Shown: piece by piece, positions 19,104 through 28,007 of the stretch
Numbering within the stretch: the first letter of the stretch is position 1
How the letters are laid out: each line of letters starts with the position of its first letter
Source of the DNA: Leifsonia sp040686855
GTDB taxonomy: Bacteria > Actinomycetota > Actinomycetes > Actinomycetales > Microbacteriaceae
NCBI RefSeq assembly: GCF_040686855.1
Contig: NZ_JBFBOG010000003.1
Location: forward strand, 62,001-126,000
DNA length: 64,000 bases
Direction: 5' to 3'
The notes under the pieces: generated by a model
What the model saw: the letters and a program-made list of their open reading frames with translations, nothing else
Databases searched by the model: none
Told to the model about the DNA's origin: nothing
Position numbers and translations under genes: made by a program

Positions 19104-19432
19104 TCGACTGGGCAGCATTCGTCGTCGTCTTCGCGGCCGCGCTGATCGGCTCCTGTGTCGTCGTCGCCTCGTACGCGCTCGGCACGCGCCTGCTGGCGGT
19201 CGCCGGCCGAGCGCTCTTCGTCGAGCCGGTCGAGTTCACCGACGCGATCACCGTCCTGACGCCCGAGAAGGCCGCCAAGCTCCAGCGCAAGGCCGAGAAG
19301 GCCCAGCGCAAGAACCCGCTCACCCCCGGCCAGATGCGCCTCGCCCTGACCGGCGCGTACGCGTGCTTCACCGTCTGCGCACTCGCGGTGCTGTACGGGC
19401 TGTACCTGATCATCCCGTACTTCCACCAGTGA
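19100..19432 (+). CDS. Small membrane protein coupled to Pit transporter
   Basis: 110 residues with two hydrophobic spans (about 5–30 and 80–105) and a charged middle stretch rich in Lys/Arg (AAKLQRKAEKAQRKNP). No family recognised. Its ATG overlaps the Pit stop by 4 nt, so it is probably made with the transporter and may be an accessory or peptidoglycan-side anchor; this is inference from coupling alone. Confidence 0.75.
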
Positions 19433-19449
19433 ACGATCGGTGAGACGCA

Positions 19450-19482
19450 ACACGCCGTTCCCGTCGATCGGAAACGGCGTGT
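19450..19482. terminator. Bidirectional hairpin between phosphate and uracil permease genes (element 3)
   Basis: ACACGCCGTT (19450–19459) pairs perfectly with AACGGCGTGT (19473–19482) around a 13-nt loop; the stem continues outward with one mismatch (GCA/CGC). It sits between converging stops. The same GCAACACGCCGTT sequence recurs in the array at 52.5–53.0 kb. Confidence 0.75.
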
Positions 19483-19503
19483 CGCGCCCCATGGAGGACG
19501 GGC

Positions 19504-20781
19504 TCAGTCCGTCCCGCGCACCCGGCCGATCGCGTTCATCACGTGGTAGACGACGATCGCGGCGATGGCGCCGAGCGCGATGCCGTTGAAGGTCAGCTGG
19601 CCGAGGTTCAGCGTGAAGTCGCCGATGCCGATGATGAGCGCGGTCGCGGCCGTGAACTGGTTCTTCGGCTTCGAGAAATCGACCTTGTTGTCCAGCCAGA
19701 TCTTCACGCCGATGATGCCGATGAGGCCGTAGAGCGCGGTGGTCACGCCGCCGAGGACGCCGGCCGGGATCGTGTTGATCACCGCGCCGACCTTGGGGGA
19801 GAGGCCGAGCAGGATCGCGACGATGCCCGCGACCCAGTACGCCGCCGTCGAGTAGACGCGGGTCGCGGCCATGACGCCGATGTTCTCGCCGTACGTCGTG
19901 GTGCCCGAGCCGCCGAAGAAGCCGGCGACCGTCGTAGCCAGGCCGTCCGCGAACAGCGCGCGGCCGGTCAGCCGGTTCACCGCCGGGTCGGTGAGCTGCG
20001 CGACGCCGCGGATGTGGCCGACGTTCTCGGCGATCAGCACGAGCACGACCGGGAGGAACGCGGGCAGGATGCCCCACGTCGCGGCGGGGGCGGTGAACGG
20101 GTTCGCCGGCAGCGTGAACTGCGGCAGGCCGATCCACGCCGCCTTCTCGACGCCGCTGAAGTCGACCTGGCCGACGATCACCGCGAAGACGTAGCCGACG
20201 GCGACGCCGAGGAAGATCGACAGGCGCCCCAGCATCCCGCGGAACAGCACGGTGCACAGGATGACGGCGGCCAGCGTCACGAGCGCGGTCACCGGCGCCT
20301 TCGCGAAGTTCGCCCCGGCGGCCGGCGCGAGGTTGAAGCCGATCAGCGCGACGATCGCACCGGCGACCACCGGCGGCATCAGGCCGTCGATCCACTTGGT
20401 GCCGGTCCCGATGACGATCAGGCCGACGATCGCGAGCAGGATGCCTGTGATGAGGATGCCGAACAGCGCCGACGGCATCCCGTGCGCCTTCGTCGCGGCC
20501 ACGATCGGGACGATGAAGGCGAACGACGAGCCGAGGTAGCTCGGCAGCCGGTTGCCGGTGATCACGAGGAAGAGCAGCGTCCCGACGCCCGAGAACAGCA
20601 GCGTCGTCGCGGGCGGGAAGCCGGTCAGCAACGGCACCAGGAACGTCGCGCCGAACATCGCGACGACGTGCTGCGCGCCGAGACCGATCGTCCGCGGCCA
20701 GGTCAGCCGCTCACCGGGCAGCACGATCTCGTGCGCTCCCACCTTCTTGCCGTCGCCGTGCAGCGTCCAGGGCAGAGCCAT
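19504..20781 (-). CDS. Uracil-xanthine permease (NCS2/NAT family)
   Basis: 425 residues, about 12–14 membrane spans. Carries the NAT motif region GSGTTTYGENIGVMAATRV and an N-terminal LGAQHVVAMFGATFLVPLL segment, both typical of UraA-like uracil permeases. ATG 20781 is preceded by GAGG at suitable spacing; an upstream in-frame Met adds 16 basic residues without support. Diverges from a purine permease with 118 bp between starts, so nucleobase uptake genes of both types share a control region. Confidence 0.9.
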   Translation of the reverse strand: MALPWTLHGDGKKVGAHEIVLPGERLTWPRTIGLGAQHVVAMFGATFLVPLLTGFPPATTLLFSGVGTLLFLVITGNRLPSYLGSSFAFIVPIVAATKAHGMPSALFGILITGILLAIVGLIVIGTGTKWIDGLMPPVVAGAIVALIGFNLAPAAGANFAKAPVTALVTLAAVILCTVLFRGMLGRLSIFLGVAVGYVFAVIVGQVDFSGVEKAAWIGLPQFTLPANPFTAPAATWGILPAFLPVVLVLIAENVGHIRGVAQLTDPAVNRLTGRALFADGLATTVAGFFGGSGTTTYGENIGVMAATRVYSTAAYWVAGIVAILLGLSPKVGAVINTIPAGVLGGVTTALYGLIGIIGVKIWLDNKVDFSKPKNQFTAATALIIGIGDFTLNLGQLTFNGIALGAIAAIVVYHVMNAIGRVRGTD

Positions 20782-20899
20782 GCGTGTCCTCACCAGGGTT
20801 CGAGTCGGAATAGGCTGGTGTCTGCGCATTCGCGCACTACCCGACGAAGCTGAACGCTCGCCGGGTCACCGCTCACAAGATCCTAAACGGGAGTCAACC

Positions 20900-22348
20900 A
20901 TTTCCGCTTCGACCAGCGCGCCCACGACGGCCAAGGGGCGCCTCGACCGCTTCTTCGAGATCAGCGCACGCGGCACCACCTGGGGCACCGAGGTGCGCGG
21001 CGGCGTCCTGACGTTCGTGACCATGGCGTACATCGTCATCCTCAACCCGCTCATCCTCGGCGGGACGAAGGATGTGGTGGGCCACACCCTCGGGACCACG
21101 CAGGTCGCCGCCGTGACCGCGCTCAGCGCCGGCGTGATGACCCTCCTCTTCGGCCTGATCGCGCGCCTGCCGTTCGCGTTCGCCGCCGGACTCGGCATCA
21201 ACTCGTTCCTCGCCGTGAACGTGGTCAAGATCCTGACCTGGCAGGAGGCCATGGGCCTCGTCGTCATCAACGGCATCATCATCGTGCTGCTGTCGGCGAC
21301 CGGCCTGCGCAAGCTGATCTTCAACGCCGTGCCCGCGCCGCTGAAGACGGCGATCACGGTCGGCATCGGCCTCTTCATCGCGTTCATCGGCTTCGTCGAC
21401 TCCGGGTTCGTGCGCACCACGACGCTCTCGTCGCCGCCCGTGCAGCTCGGCGAGGCGGGCTCGATCGCGACCCTCCCGACCATCACCTTCCTCATCGCCC
21501 TGGTCATCATGGGCGTGCTCATGGCGCGCAAGGTCAAGGGCGCGCTCCTCATCGGAATCGTCGCGGCCACCGTCGTGGCGATCATCGGCGAGGCGATCTG
21601 GCACGTCGGGCCGTCGATGGGCAAGAACCCGGCCGGCTGGAACCTCACCGTCCCGCAGCTCCCGACCTCGCTCGTCTCGCTGCCCGACCTCAGCCTCGTC
21701 GGCCAGGTCGACCTGTTCGGCGCCTTCGGCCGCATCGGCGCGCTGGCCGCGATCATGCTGATCTTCACGCTCGTCTTCACCAACTTCTTCGACGCCATGG
21801 GCTCGATGACCGGTCTGGCGCGCAGCGCGGGCCTGGCGAACGAGGACGGCACCTTCCCGCGCCTGCAGTCGGCGCTGATCGTGGAGGGCGTGGGCGCGAT
21901 CGTCGGCGGCGGCACGTCGTCGTCGTCCAACACCGTCTTCGTCGAGTCGGCGTCGGGCATCGGCGAGGGCGCGAAGACCGGCTTCGCCAGCGTCATCACC
22001 GGCGCGCTGTTCCTGCTCGCCATGTTCTTCACCCCGCTCACGCAGGTCGTCCCGCTCGAGGTCGCGGCGGCGGCGCTGGTCGTCGTCGGTGCGCTCATGG
22101 TCGTCCAGATCCGCCACATCGACATGAGCGAGTTCTCGGTCGTGCTGCCGGTGTTCCTGACGATCATCGTCATGCCGCTGACCTACTCGATCGCGAACGG
22201 CATCGGCGTCGGCTTCATCAGCTGGGTGCTCATCCGCTCGCTCGCGGGCAAGGGGCGCGAGATCAGCCCGCTGCTGTGGGTGGTCGCGGCCGGCTTCCTG
22301 ATCTACTTCGCCCGCGGTCCCATCGAGGGCCTGCTCGGGCAGGTCTGA
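20900..22348 (+). CDS. NCS2 purine permease, AzgA type (apparent ATT start)
   Basis: 482 residues if translation starts at ATT 20900. The conserved N-terminus LDRFFEISARGTTWGTEV lies about 13 codons later and is followed by TFVTMAYIVILNPLIL; the TNFFDAMGSMTGLARSAGL and GGGTSSSSNTVFVESASG blocks are diagnostic of AzgA/PbuG guanine-hypoxanthine carriers. No in-frame ATG, GTG or TTG exists between 20783 and the conserved domain. GGGAG at 20889–20893 stands six bases before ATT. An ATG at 20780 would add 40 unrelated basic residues and overlap the opposing start codon. Confidence 0.88.
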   Translation: MSASTSAPTTAKGRLDRFFEISARGTTWGTEVRGGVLTFVTMAYIVILNPLILGGTKDVVGHTLGTTQVAAVTALSAGVMTLLFGLIARLPFAFAAGLGINSFLAVNVVKILTWQEAMGLVVINGIIIVLLSATGLRKLIFNAVPAPLKTAITVGIGLFIAFIGFVDSGFVRTTTLSSPPVQLGEAGSIATLPTITFLIALVIMGVLMARKVKGALLIGIVAATVVAIIGEAIWHVGPSMGKNPAGWNLTVPQLPTSLVSLPDLSLVGQVDLFGAFGRIGALAAIMLIFTLVFTNFFDAMGSMTGLARSAGLANEDGTFPRLQSALIVEGVGAIVGGGTSSSSNTVFVESASGIGEGAKTGFASVITGALFLLAMFFTPLTQVVPLEVAAAALVVVGALMVVQIRHIDMSEFSVVLPVFLTIIVMPLTYSIANGIGVGFISWVLIRSLAGKGREISPLLWVVAAGFLIYFARGPIEGLLGQV

Positions 22349-22355
22349 CCCTCCG

Positions 22356-22412
22356 GGATTCGTGCCGAATGTGCGCTATGGGTCCTCCATAACGCACATT
22401 CGGCACGAATCC
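22356..22412. terminator. 26-bp hairpin after purine permease (element 4)
   Basis: Arms 22356–22381 and 22387–22412 pair with one mismatch around a 5-nt loop, GTCCT. The arm begins GGATTCGTGCCGAATGTGCG. It starts 7 nt after the stop codon, with no T-tract. Unlike most palindromes in this window it lacks the RACACGCCG core. Confidence 0.8.
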
Positions 22413-22495
22413 GTTGGGGAGGGTGGGGTGGCGCCAGGGTGGAATCGGGGGTTATCCGGATACCCTCCGGTTCCACCCGACGCTTGACTGGATCC

Positions 22496-22789
22496 ATGAC
22501 CACCACCACCAGTAACCCGAACCTCACCGCCGTCCCCGACCGCACGCTCATCATCACCAGCTTCGCGCTCGGCATCGCGTCCATCGCCTTCGGCTGGACC
22601 CTGATCGCGCCCATCGCCGGCCTCGTCGTCGGCGTCATGGCCCTGAACCGCGAGCCGGCCGGCCGCACCTTCGCGATCTGGGGCATCGTCCTCAACGCGG
22701 TCATGCTCGCGGGCGTCGCGATCGGCCTGCTGTTCGCCGTCGTCGGGCTCGGGATCGGGCTGGCGGCACTGCCGTTCGCCTGGCTCTGA
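22496..22789 (+). CDS. DUF4190-like small membrane protein
   Basis: 97 residues. A Thr/Ser-rich N-terminus is followed by two or three hydrophobic segments with SFALGIASIAFGWTLIAPIAG and GIVLNAVML, the layout of DUF4190 proteins. Function unknown. The ATG at 22496 removes an upstream stretch with no hydrophobic character. It precedes trmB by 23 nt. Confidence 0.7.
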   Translation: MTTTTSNPNLTAVPDRTLIITSFALGIASIAFGWTLIAPIAGLVVGVMALNREPAGRTFAIWGIVLNAVMLAGVAIGLLFAVVGLGIGLAALPFAWL

Positions 22790-22812
22790 ACCGAGTTTGA
22801 GATGATGGGGGG

Positions 22813-23496
22813 ATGGAACCATCCCCCCTCGTCCGGCCGCGCAGCTTCGTCGTCCGGGGCCGCAAGACCGAGGCGCAATCCCGCGCCATCGACGAGCTCT
22901 GGCCGACCTTCGGCCTCGAGTTCGACGGCTCGCCGCTCGACCTCGACGCCGCCTTCGGCCGCACCGCCCCGCGCGTCGTCGAGATCGGTTTCGGCAACGG
23001 CGAGAACCTGCTGACCCTGGCCGAGCGGCACCCCGACCGCGACTTTCTCGGCATCGAGGTGCACGGCGCGGGCATCGGCCGCGTGCTCGGCGCGATGCGC
23101 GACCGAGGGCTCACCAACATCCGCATCGTCCGGCACGACGCCGTCGAGGTCTTCGAGCGCGGGCTGGCCGCCGGGTCGATCGACGAGGTCCTGATCTTCT
23201 TCCCCGACCCGTGGCCGAAGGCGCGGCACCACCGGCGGCGGCTCATCCAGCCGGAGTTCGCCCCGGTGCTCGCCCGCGCGCTCGCGCCGGAGGGTGTGCT
23301 GCGGCTCGCCACCGACTGGGAGCCCTACGCCGAGCACATGATCGAGGTGCTGGACGCCGAGCCCGCTCTGGTCAACCTGGCCGGCGCCGAGCACTACCTC
23401 CCGCGCCCGGACGACCGCCCCGTCACCAAGTTCGAGCGCCGCGGCGAACGCCTCGGCCACGCGATCTTCGACCTCGCCTACCGCCCCGCCCCCTGA
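22813..23496 (+). CDS. trmB: tRNA (guanine-N7-)-methyltransferase TrmB
   Basis: 227 residues. Class I SAM methyltransferase that makes m7G46 in tRNA. EIGFGNGENLL is the SAM-binding loop, GIEVHGAGIGRVL follows, and FFPDPWPKARHHRRRLIQPEF is the TrmB signature. GGGGGG-rich Shine–Dalgarno directly upstream of the ATG. The C-terminus has the usual VTKFERRGERLGHAIFDL block. Confidence 0.95.
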   Translation: MEPSPLVRPRSFVVRGRKTEAQSRAIDELWPTFGLEFDGSPLDLDAAFGRTAPRVVEIGFGNGENLLTLAERHPDRDFLGIEVHGAGIGRVLGAMRDRGLTNIRIVRHDAVEVFERGLAAGSIDEVLIFFPDPWPKARHHRRRLIQPEFAPVLARALAPEGVLRLATDWEPYAEHMIEVLDAEPALVNLAGAEHYLPRPDDRPVTKFERRGERLGHAIFDLAYRPAP

Positions 23497-23507
23497 CGCG
23501 CTCCATC

Positions 23508-23612
23508 CGGCCGCGCGAAAGGGAGGAGTTCGGTCGCGACACGCCGGACGGAGGCGGCGAACGGAGGGGTTCGGACGAACCCGGCCGCAGATCTCCTCCG
23601 TTCCGGACTCGC
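23508..23612. repeat. Imperfect intergenic palindrome with GACACGCCG core (element 5)
   Basis: The 144-bp gap after trmB holds a complex inverted repeat. The outer arm near 23511–23530 (GCGCGAAAGGGAGGAG) resembles the complement of CTCCTCCGTTCCG near 23593–23605, with inner CGAAC/GTTCG pairs and the core GACACGCCG at 23538–23546. The arm sequence is related to that of the element at 41076–41172. No clear terminator. Confidence 0.55.
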
Positions 23613-23640
23613 GCACCGCGGCGATCCCTAGGATGGGCGC

Positions 23641-25020
23641 ATGACGCACGCCATGGTCGATGAGCTCCGGTCCGCTTTCGACGGAGGGCTCACCAAGCCG
23701 CTCGCCTGGCGGCTCGCCCAGCTGCGGGCGCTGCGCCGCATGCTCACCGAGCGCGGGGCCGAGTTCGAGGACGCGCTGCGTGCCGATCTGGCCAAGAACC
23801 CGACCGAGTCGCAGATCGCCGAGCTCGGCTTCGTCGTCGGCGAACTCGACCACACCGTGAAGCGCCTGCGTCGCTGGCTGCGCCCGCGCCGGGTCTCCGT
23901 GCCGGGAGCCCTCCTGCCCGCCCGCGCCTACACGATCCTCGAGCCCGTCGGCGTGGTGCTGATCATCGCGCCCTGGAACTACCCCGTGCAGCTTCTGCTC
24001 GCCCCGCTCGTCGGCGCGCTGGCCGCCGGCAACGCGGTCGTGCTCAAGCCCAGCGAGCTCGCGCCCGCGACCTCCGCCGCCATGGCCCGGCTCATCCCCG
24101 AATACCTCGACTCCCGGGCGGTCGCCGTCGTCGAGGGCGGCGTCGAGGAGACCACCGACCTGCTCGCCCAGCGCTTCGACCACATCTTCTACACGGGGAA
24201 CGGACGCGTCGGCCGCATCGTCGCGGCGGCAGCGGCCGAGCACCTGACCCCGGTCACCCTGGAGCTCGGCGGCAAGTCGCCGGTCTACGTCGATCGCACG
24301 GTCGACGTGGCGGCGGCCGCCCGCCGGATCGCGTGGGGCAAGTTCATGAACGCCGGCCAGACCTGCGTCGCCCCGGACTACGTGCTCGCCGACCGCGACG
24401 TCGCACCCCGGCTGGCGACCGCCCTGCGCGAGGCCGTGCGCGAGCTCTACGGCGACGACCCGTCGCAGAGCCCCGACTACGGCCGCATCGTCAACGACCG
24501 CCAGTTCGAGCGGCTGACCGGGATGCTCGGCTCCGGCACCGCAGCCGTCGGCGGCGACCACGACGCCGCGACCCGCTACCTGGCACCCACCGTGCTGACC
24601 GACGTCGCGCCGGACTCGCCCGCGATGGCGGAGGAGATCTTCGGCCCGGTCCTGCCCATCCTCCCGGTGGACGGGGTGGACGACGCGATCCGCTTCATCC
24701 GGACCGGCGACAAGCCGCTCGCTCTCTACGTCTTCACATCGAGCGCCCGGACGCGCCGCCGCATCCTGACCGAGACCAGCTCCGGCGCGGTCGGCTTCGG
24801 CGTGCCCGCGGCGCACCTCGCGGTGGCCGGCCTGCCCTTCGGCGGGGTGGGGGAGAGCGGTGCCGGGGCGTACCACGGCGAGCGTTCGCTGCGGACCTTC
24901 AGCCACGAGAAGGCGGTGCTCAGCAAGCCGCTCAGCCCCGACACCCTGCAGCTGATCTACCCGCCGTACACCGAGTCCAAGGACCGCTTCGCGCGCGGTC
25001 TGCTGCGCAAGCTCGGTTGA
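23641..25020 (+). CDS. Aldehyde dehydrogenase family protein (class 3-like)
   Basis: 459 residues, shorter than tetrameric ALDHs and matching the class 3/fatty-aldehyde type. PWNYPVQLLLAPLVGALAAGN, TLELGGKSP (general-base Glu) and NAGQTCVAPDYV (catalytic Cys) are intact; the C-terminal PFGGVGESGAGAYHG block is present. It oxidises an aldehyde to the acid using NAD(P); the substrate is probably a long-chain or aromatic aldehyde (inference). Confidence 0.9.
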   Translation: MTHAMVDELRSAFDGGLTKPLAWRLAQLRALRRMLTERGAEFEDALRADLAKNPTESQIAELGFVVGELDHTVKRLRRWLRPRRVSVPGALLPARAYTILEPVGVVLIIAPWNYPVQLLLAPLVGALAAGNAVVLKPSELAPATSAAMARLIPEYLDSRAVAVVEGGVEETTDLLAQRFDHIFYTGNGRVGRIVAAAAAEHLTPVTLELGGKSPVYVDRTVDVAAAARRIAWGKFMNAGQTCVAPDYVLADRDVAPRLATALREAVRELYGDDPSQSPDYGRIVNDRQFERLTGMLGSGTAAVGGDHDAATRYLAPTVLTDVAPDSPAMAEEIFGPVLPILPVDGVDDAIRFIRTGDKPLALYVFTSSARTRRRILTETSSGAVGFGVPAAHLAVAGLPFGGVGESGAGAYHGERSLRTFSHEKAVLSKPLSPDTLQLIYPPYTESKDRFARGLLRKLG

Positions 25021-25159
25021 TCGACATCGTGTACACGGACGCTCGGGACGCCGGACAGTGAGTCCATCGGACGGCGCTGACCCGGGGGTAGGCTCGGCAC
25101 TGCCGGAGGCCACGAACTCCCGGCGACAGAAGCATGCCAACGCACGACGAGAGGCAACG

Positions 25160-26707
25160 GTGCCAACCGTGAACCCGACAGCAACCATCCCCGTGGTGAC
25201 CGACGCGTCCGAGAACGTGTCGGACGTCCCCGCACCCACCGACGAGGGACGACCCACCCGCACCGAGACGGACTCGCTCGGCGCGCGCGAGATCCCCGCC
25301 GAAGCGTACTGGGGCATCCACACATCCCGCGCGCTCGAGAACTTCCCGATCGCGAAGCGGCCCATCTCGGTCTACCCGGACCTCATCGTCGCGCTCGCCA
25401 GCGTCAAGCAGGCCGCCGCGCGCGCCAACCTCGAGATCGGCGTGCTGGAGCCGCACAAGGCCGAGCTGATCGACCGCGCCTGCCAGCTCATCATCGAGGG
25501 CGGCTTCCACGACCAGTTCGTCGTCGGCGTGATGCAGGGCGGCGCAGGCACCTCCACGAACATGAACGCCAACGAGGTCATCGCGAACATCGCGCTCGAG
25601 CTCGACGGCCACCAGAAGGGCGACTACGCCCACCTCCACCCGATCGACGACGTCAACCGCAGCCAGAGCACCAACGACACCTACCCGACGGCCATCAAGA
25701 TCGGGCTCACCTTCGCGCTCGGGCACCTGCTCGACGAGCTGGCGCTGCTCCGCGACTCGTTCGCGCACAAGGCGGAGGAGTTCCGCAACATCCTCAAGGT
25801 CGGCCGCACGCAGCTCCAGGATGCGGTGCCCATGACCCTGGGGCAGGAGTTCCACGGCTTCGCCACGACGCTGACCGAGGACCACGCCCGGCTCACCGAG
25901 ACCAAGTGGCTGCTGGCCGAGATCAACCTCGGCGCGACCGCCATCGGCACCGGCATCACCGCCGACCCGGGCTACGCCGCCGCGGCCGTCCGGCACCTCA
26001 ATGCGATCACCGGACTCAACCTCGAAACGGCTCCCGACCTCATCGAGTCGACGAGCGACGCCGGCGCGTTCATGTCGTTCTCCGGCTCGCTCAAGCGCAG
26101 CGCGATCAAGCTGTCGAAGATCTGCAACGACCTGCGGCTGCTGTCGTCCGGTCCGCAGGCGGGTCTCGGCGAGATCAACCTCCCGGCTCGTCAGGCGGGC
26201 TCCAGCATCATGCCCGGCAAGGTCAACCCGGTCATCCCGGAGGTCGTCAACCAGGTCGCCTTCTCGGTCGCCGGCGCGGATGTCACGGTCACCATGGCCG
26301 CCGAGGGCGGCCAGCTGCAGCTCAACGCGTTCGAGCCGGTCATCGCGCACTCCCTGCTGCAGAGCATCACGTGGATGGCGCAGGCCTTCCACACCCTCCG
26401 GATCAACTGCGTCGACGGCATCACCGCCAACGAGGAGCGCCTGGGCGCCATGGTGGGCTCGTCGGTCGGCGTGATCACCGCCCTGACCCCGCACATCGGC
26501 TACGCGGCCGCGGCGGCGCTCGCGAAGTCGGCACTGCTGACCGGCCACAACGTCGCCGATCTGGTGGTCGAGGCGAAGCTGATGAGCCGCGAGCAGGTCA
26601 CCCGGCTGCTGTCCCCGGCCCGCCTGAGCGGTCTGGAGACGATCACCACGGCCATCCCCGTCGTCGAGGCGGACGCGATCGCGGAGGCGCGCCAGGAGGG
26701 CGAATAG
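25160..26707 (+). CDS. aspA: Aspartate ammonia-lyase
   Basis: 515 residues of the fumarase/aspartase superfamily; converts aspartate to fumarate and ammonia. The SSIMPGKVNPVIPE signature, VGRTQLQDAVPMTLGQEF and NRSQSTNDTYPTAIK are complete. GTG 25160 follows GAGAGG by five bases. The start adds about 45 poorly conserved residues before the domain begins at TETDSLGAREIPAEAYWG, so a later start is possible but no better Shine–Dalgarno is seen. Fumarase is a weaker alternative. Confidence 0.92.
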   Translation: MPTVNPTATIPVVTDASENVSDVPAPTDEGRPTRTETDSLGAREIPAEAYWGIHTSRALENFPIAKRPISVYPDLIVALASVKQAAARANLEIGVLEPHKAELIDRACQLIIEGGFHDQFVVGVMQGGAGTSTNMNANEVIANIALELDGHQKGDYAHLHPIDDVNRSQSTNDTYPTAIKIGLTFALGHLLDELALLRDSFAHKAEEFRNILKVGRTQLQDAVPMTLGQEFHGFATTLTEDHARLTETKWLLAEINLGATAIGTGITADPGYAAAAVRHLNAITGLNLETAPDLIESTSDAGAFMSFSGSLKRSAIKLSKICNDLRLLSSGPQAGLGEINLPARQAGSSIMPGKVNPVIPEVVNQVAFSVAGADVTVTMAAEGGQLQLNAFEPVIAHSLLQSITWMAQAFHTLRINCVDGITANEERLGAMVGSSVGVITALTPHIGYAAAAALAKSALLTGHNVADLVVEAKLMSREQVTRLLSPARLSGLETITTAIPVVEADAIAEARQEGE

Positions 26708-26711
26708 CCGC

Positions 26712-26996
26712 CTACTCGGGCAGCTGCGGGCCCTGCTCGCGGGGCTCCGTGCCGGTGATCTCGTCCATGCTCACCGGCACGGTGCCGACGTACATGTAGA
26801 CCGCCTCGGGCGGGATGTCGCGGTCGTGCGAGAACGCGTAGACGTCCAGCACCGCGGCGCCTCCCAGCGAGGAGGGCACGCGGACGCGCGAGGGCGGCAC
26901 GTCGCCGAGCGACGGCACGGTGAGCACGGTCTCCTCGCCGTCCTCCGCGATCAGCACGCAACGCAGCATCGACGACCCTGAGCGCTGGTAGGTCAT
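26712..26996 (-). CDS. Hypothetical protein, 94 aa
   Basis: Soluble, acidic C-terminal half, with no signal peptide or membrane span. No family recognised. It converges with aspA with only 4 nt between stops. Codon use is like its neighbours (strong GC3), supporting a real gene. Confidence 0.55.
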   Translation of the reverse strand: MTYQRSGSSMLRCVLIAEDGEETVLTVPSLGDVPPSRVRVPSSLGGAAVLDVYAFSHDRDIPPEAVYMYVGTVPVSMDEITGTEPREQGPQLPE

Positions 26997-27056
26997 GGGG
27001 AGAACATTATTCCCCGGCCACCCGTCCCCGCGAGCACCCGAAGGCGGGACGCCCGT

Positions 27057-27971
27057 TCAGCCGGCCTGCCGCGCCTCCGCCTCGCGGAACAACGCGATCA
27101 TGTCGCGTCCGAGCTGGTGCGGGGCCGTCTCGCACGGACTGTGCCCGGTGCGGTAGACGGCCAGCCGCGCCCGCAGCGCCTTCGCGTTGGCGGCGTGCAG
27201 GTGCGTCGGCCACAGGTCGTGGTCGCCGGTCGCGACGAGCACCGGGATTCCCGTCGCCGCGACCCGCGCCCGCACGTCCGGGACGTTCTTCATCAGGCCG
27301 ACGATGTCGTCGACGCTGGAGCGGCGGGTCAGTGCGAACCGCGAGCGCACGAACGCGAGACGGCTGTCGGACACGCGGTTCTTGTTCGTCGTGATGCCCC
27401 AGATCATCAGGGACGCGCCGATGTGCGGCGTCGCCACCCAGCTCAGCGGCCCGATGACCCGCACGCCGCGGAACGACTGCCCGGGCTCGGGCGGTGCGGT
27501 CAGCAGCGTCAGCGACCGGAACAGCTCGGGATGCGTCACCAGCGCGAGCTGCGCCAGGATGCCCGCGAACGAGTAGCCGAGGACGTGCGCGGGGCCTCCG
27601 TCGCGCAGGAAGGCCACCACGTCCCCGGTGAGCAGCGGGTAGGTGTACTTCTCACCCGCTGCCGGCCCGGCGCCGGCCGACTCGTACTGCCCGGCGAGGT
27701 CGAAGCTCTGCACGTAGTACCCGGCCGCCACCAGGATCGGCGCGAACAGGTAGAAGTCCTCCTTGGAGCCGGTCACTCCCGGGATGAGGACCACGCGCGG
27801 GTCCTCCGGATCGCCGAGCGCCGCGACGGCCAGTTCACCGCTCGGCGCCGCGAACCGCGAGAACACCGTCCCGACCGGCGCGATGGACCAGTCGATGTCG
27901 GGCAGCGCCGCGTCGAGGCGCTCGGCCTCGTCGTCGCCGCCCGTGACGGGTCGCCGCTCTCCGATGGACAC
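27057..27971 (-). CDS. Alpha/beta-fold hydrolase
   Basis: 304 residues. The nucleophile elbow is GYSFAG (about residue 135), after an oxyanion-hole region VVLIPGVTGSKEDF; the late GDHDLWPTHLHAAN supplies the acid and a His follows in TGHSPCETAPHQ. Substrate unknown. GTG start; 36 bp downstream of an FAH-family gene on the same strand, so the two may be co-transcribed. Confidence 0.82.
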   Translation of the reverse strand: MSIGERRPVTGGDDEAERLDAALPDIDWSIAPVGTVFSRFAAPSGELAVAALGDPEDPRVVLIPGVTGSKEDFYLFAPILVAAGYYVQSFDLAGQYESAGAGPAAGEKYTYPLLTGDVVAFLRDGGPAHVLGYSFAGILAQLALVTHPELFRSLTLLTAPPEPGQSFRGVRVIGPLSWVATPHIGASLMIWGITTNKNRVSDSRLAFVRSRFALTRRSSVDDIVGLMKNVPDVRARVAATGIPVLVATGDHDLWPTHLHAANAKALRARLAVYRTGHSPCETAPHQLGRDMIALFREAEARQAG

Positions 27972-28007
27972 GAGGCTACGCTAGACCACCGCGTGCCCCG
28001 GCGCGCG

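Noticed and set aside
20552..20899. Upstream extension of the purine permease from the ATG at 20780
   Set aside because: It would add 40 basic residues not expected in the family and start inside the opposing start codon.
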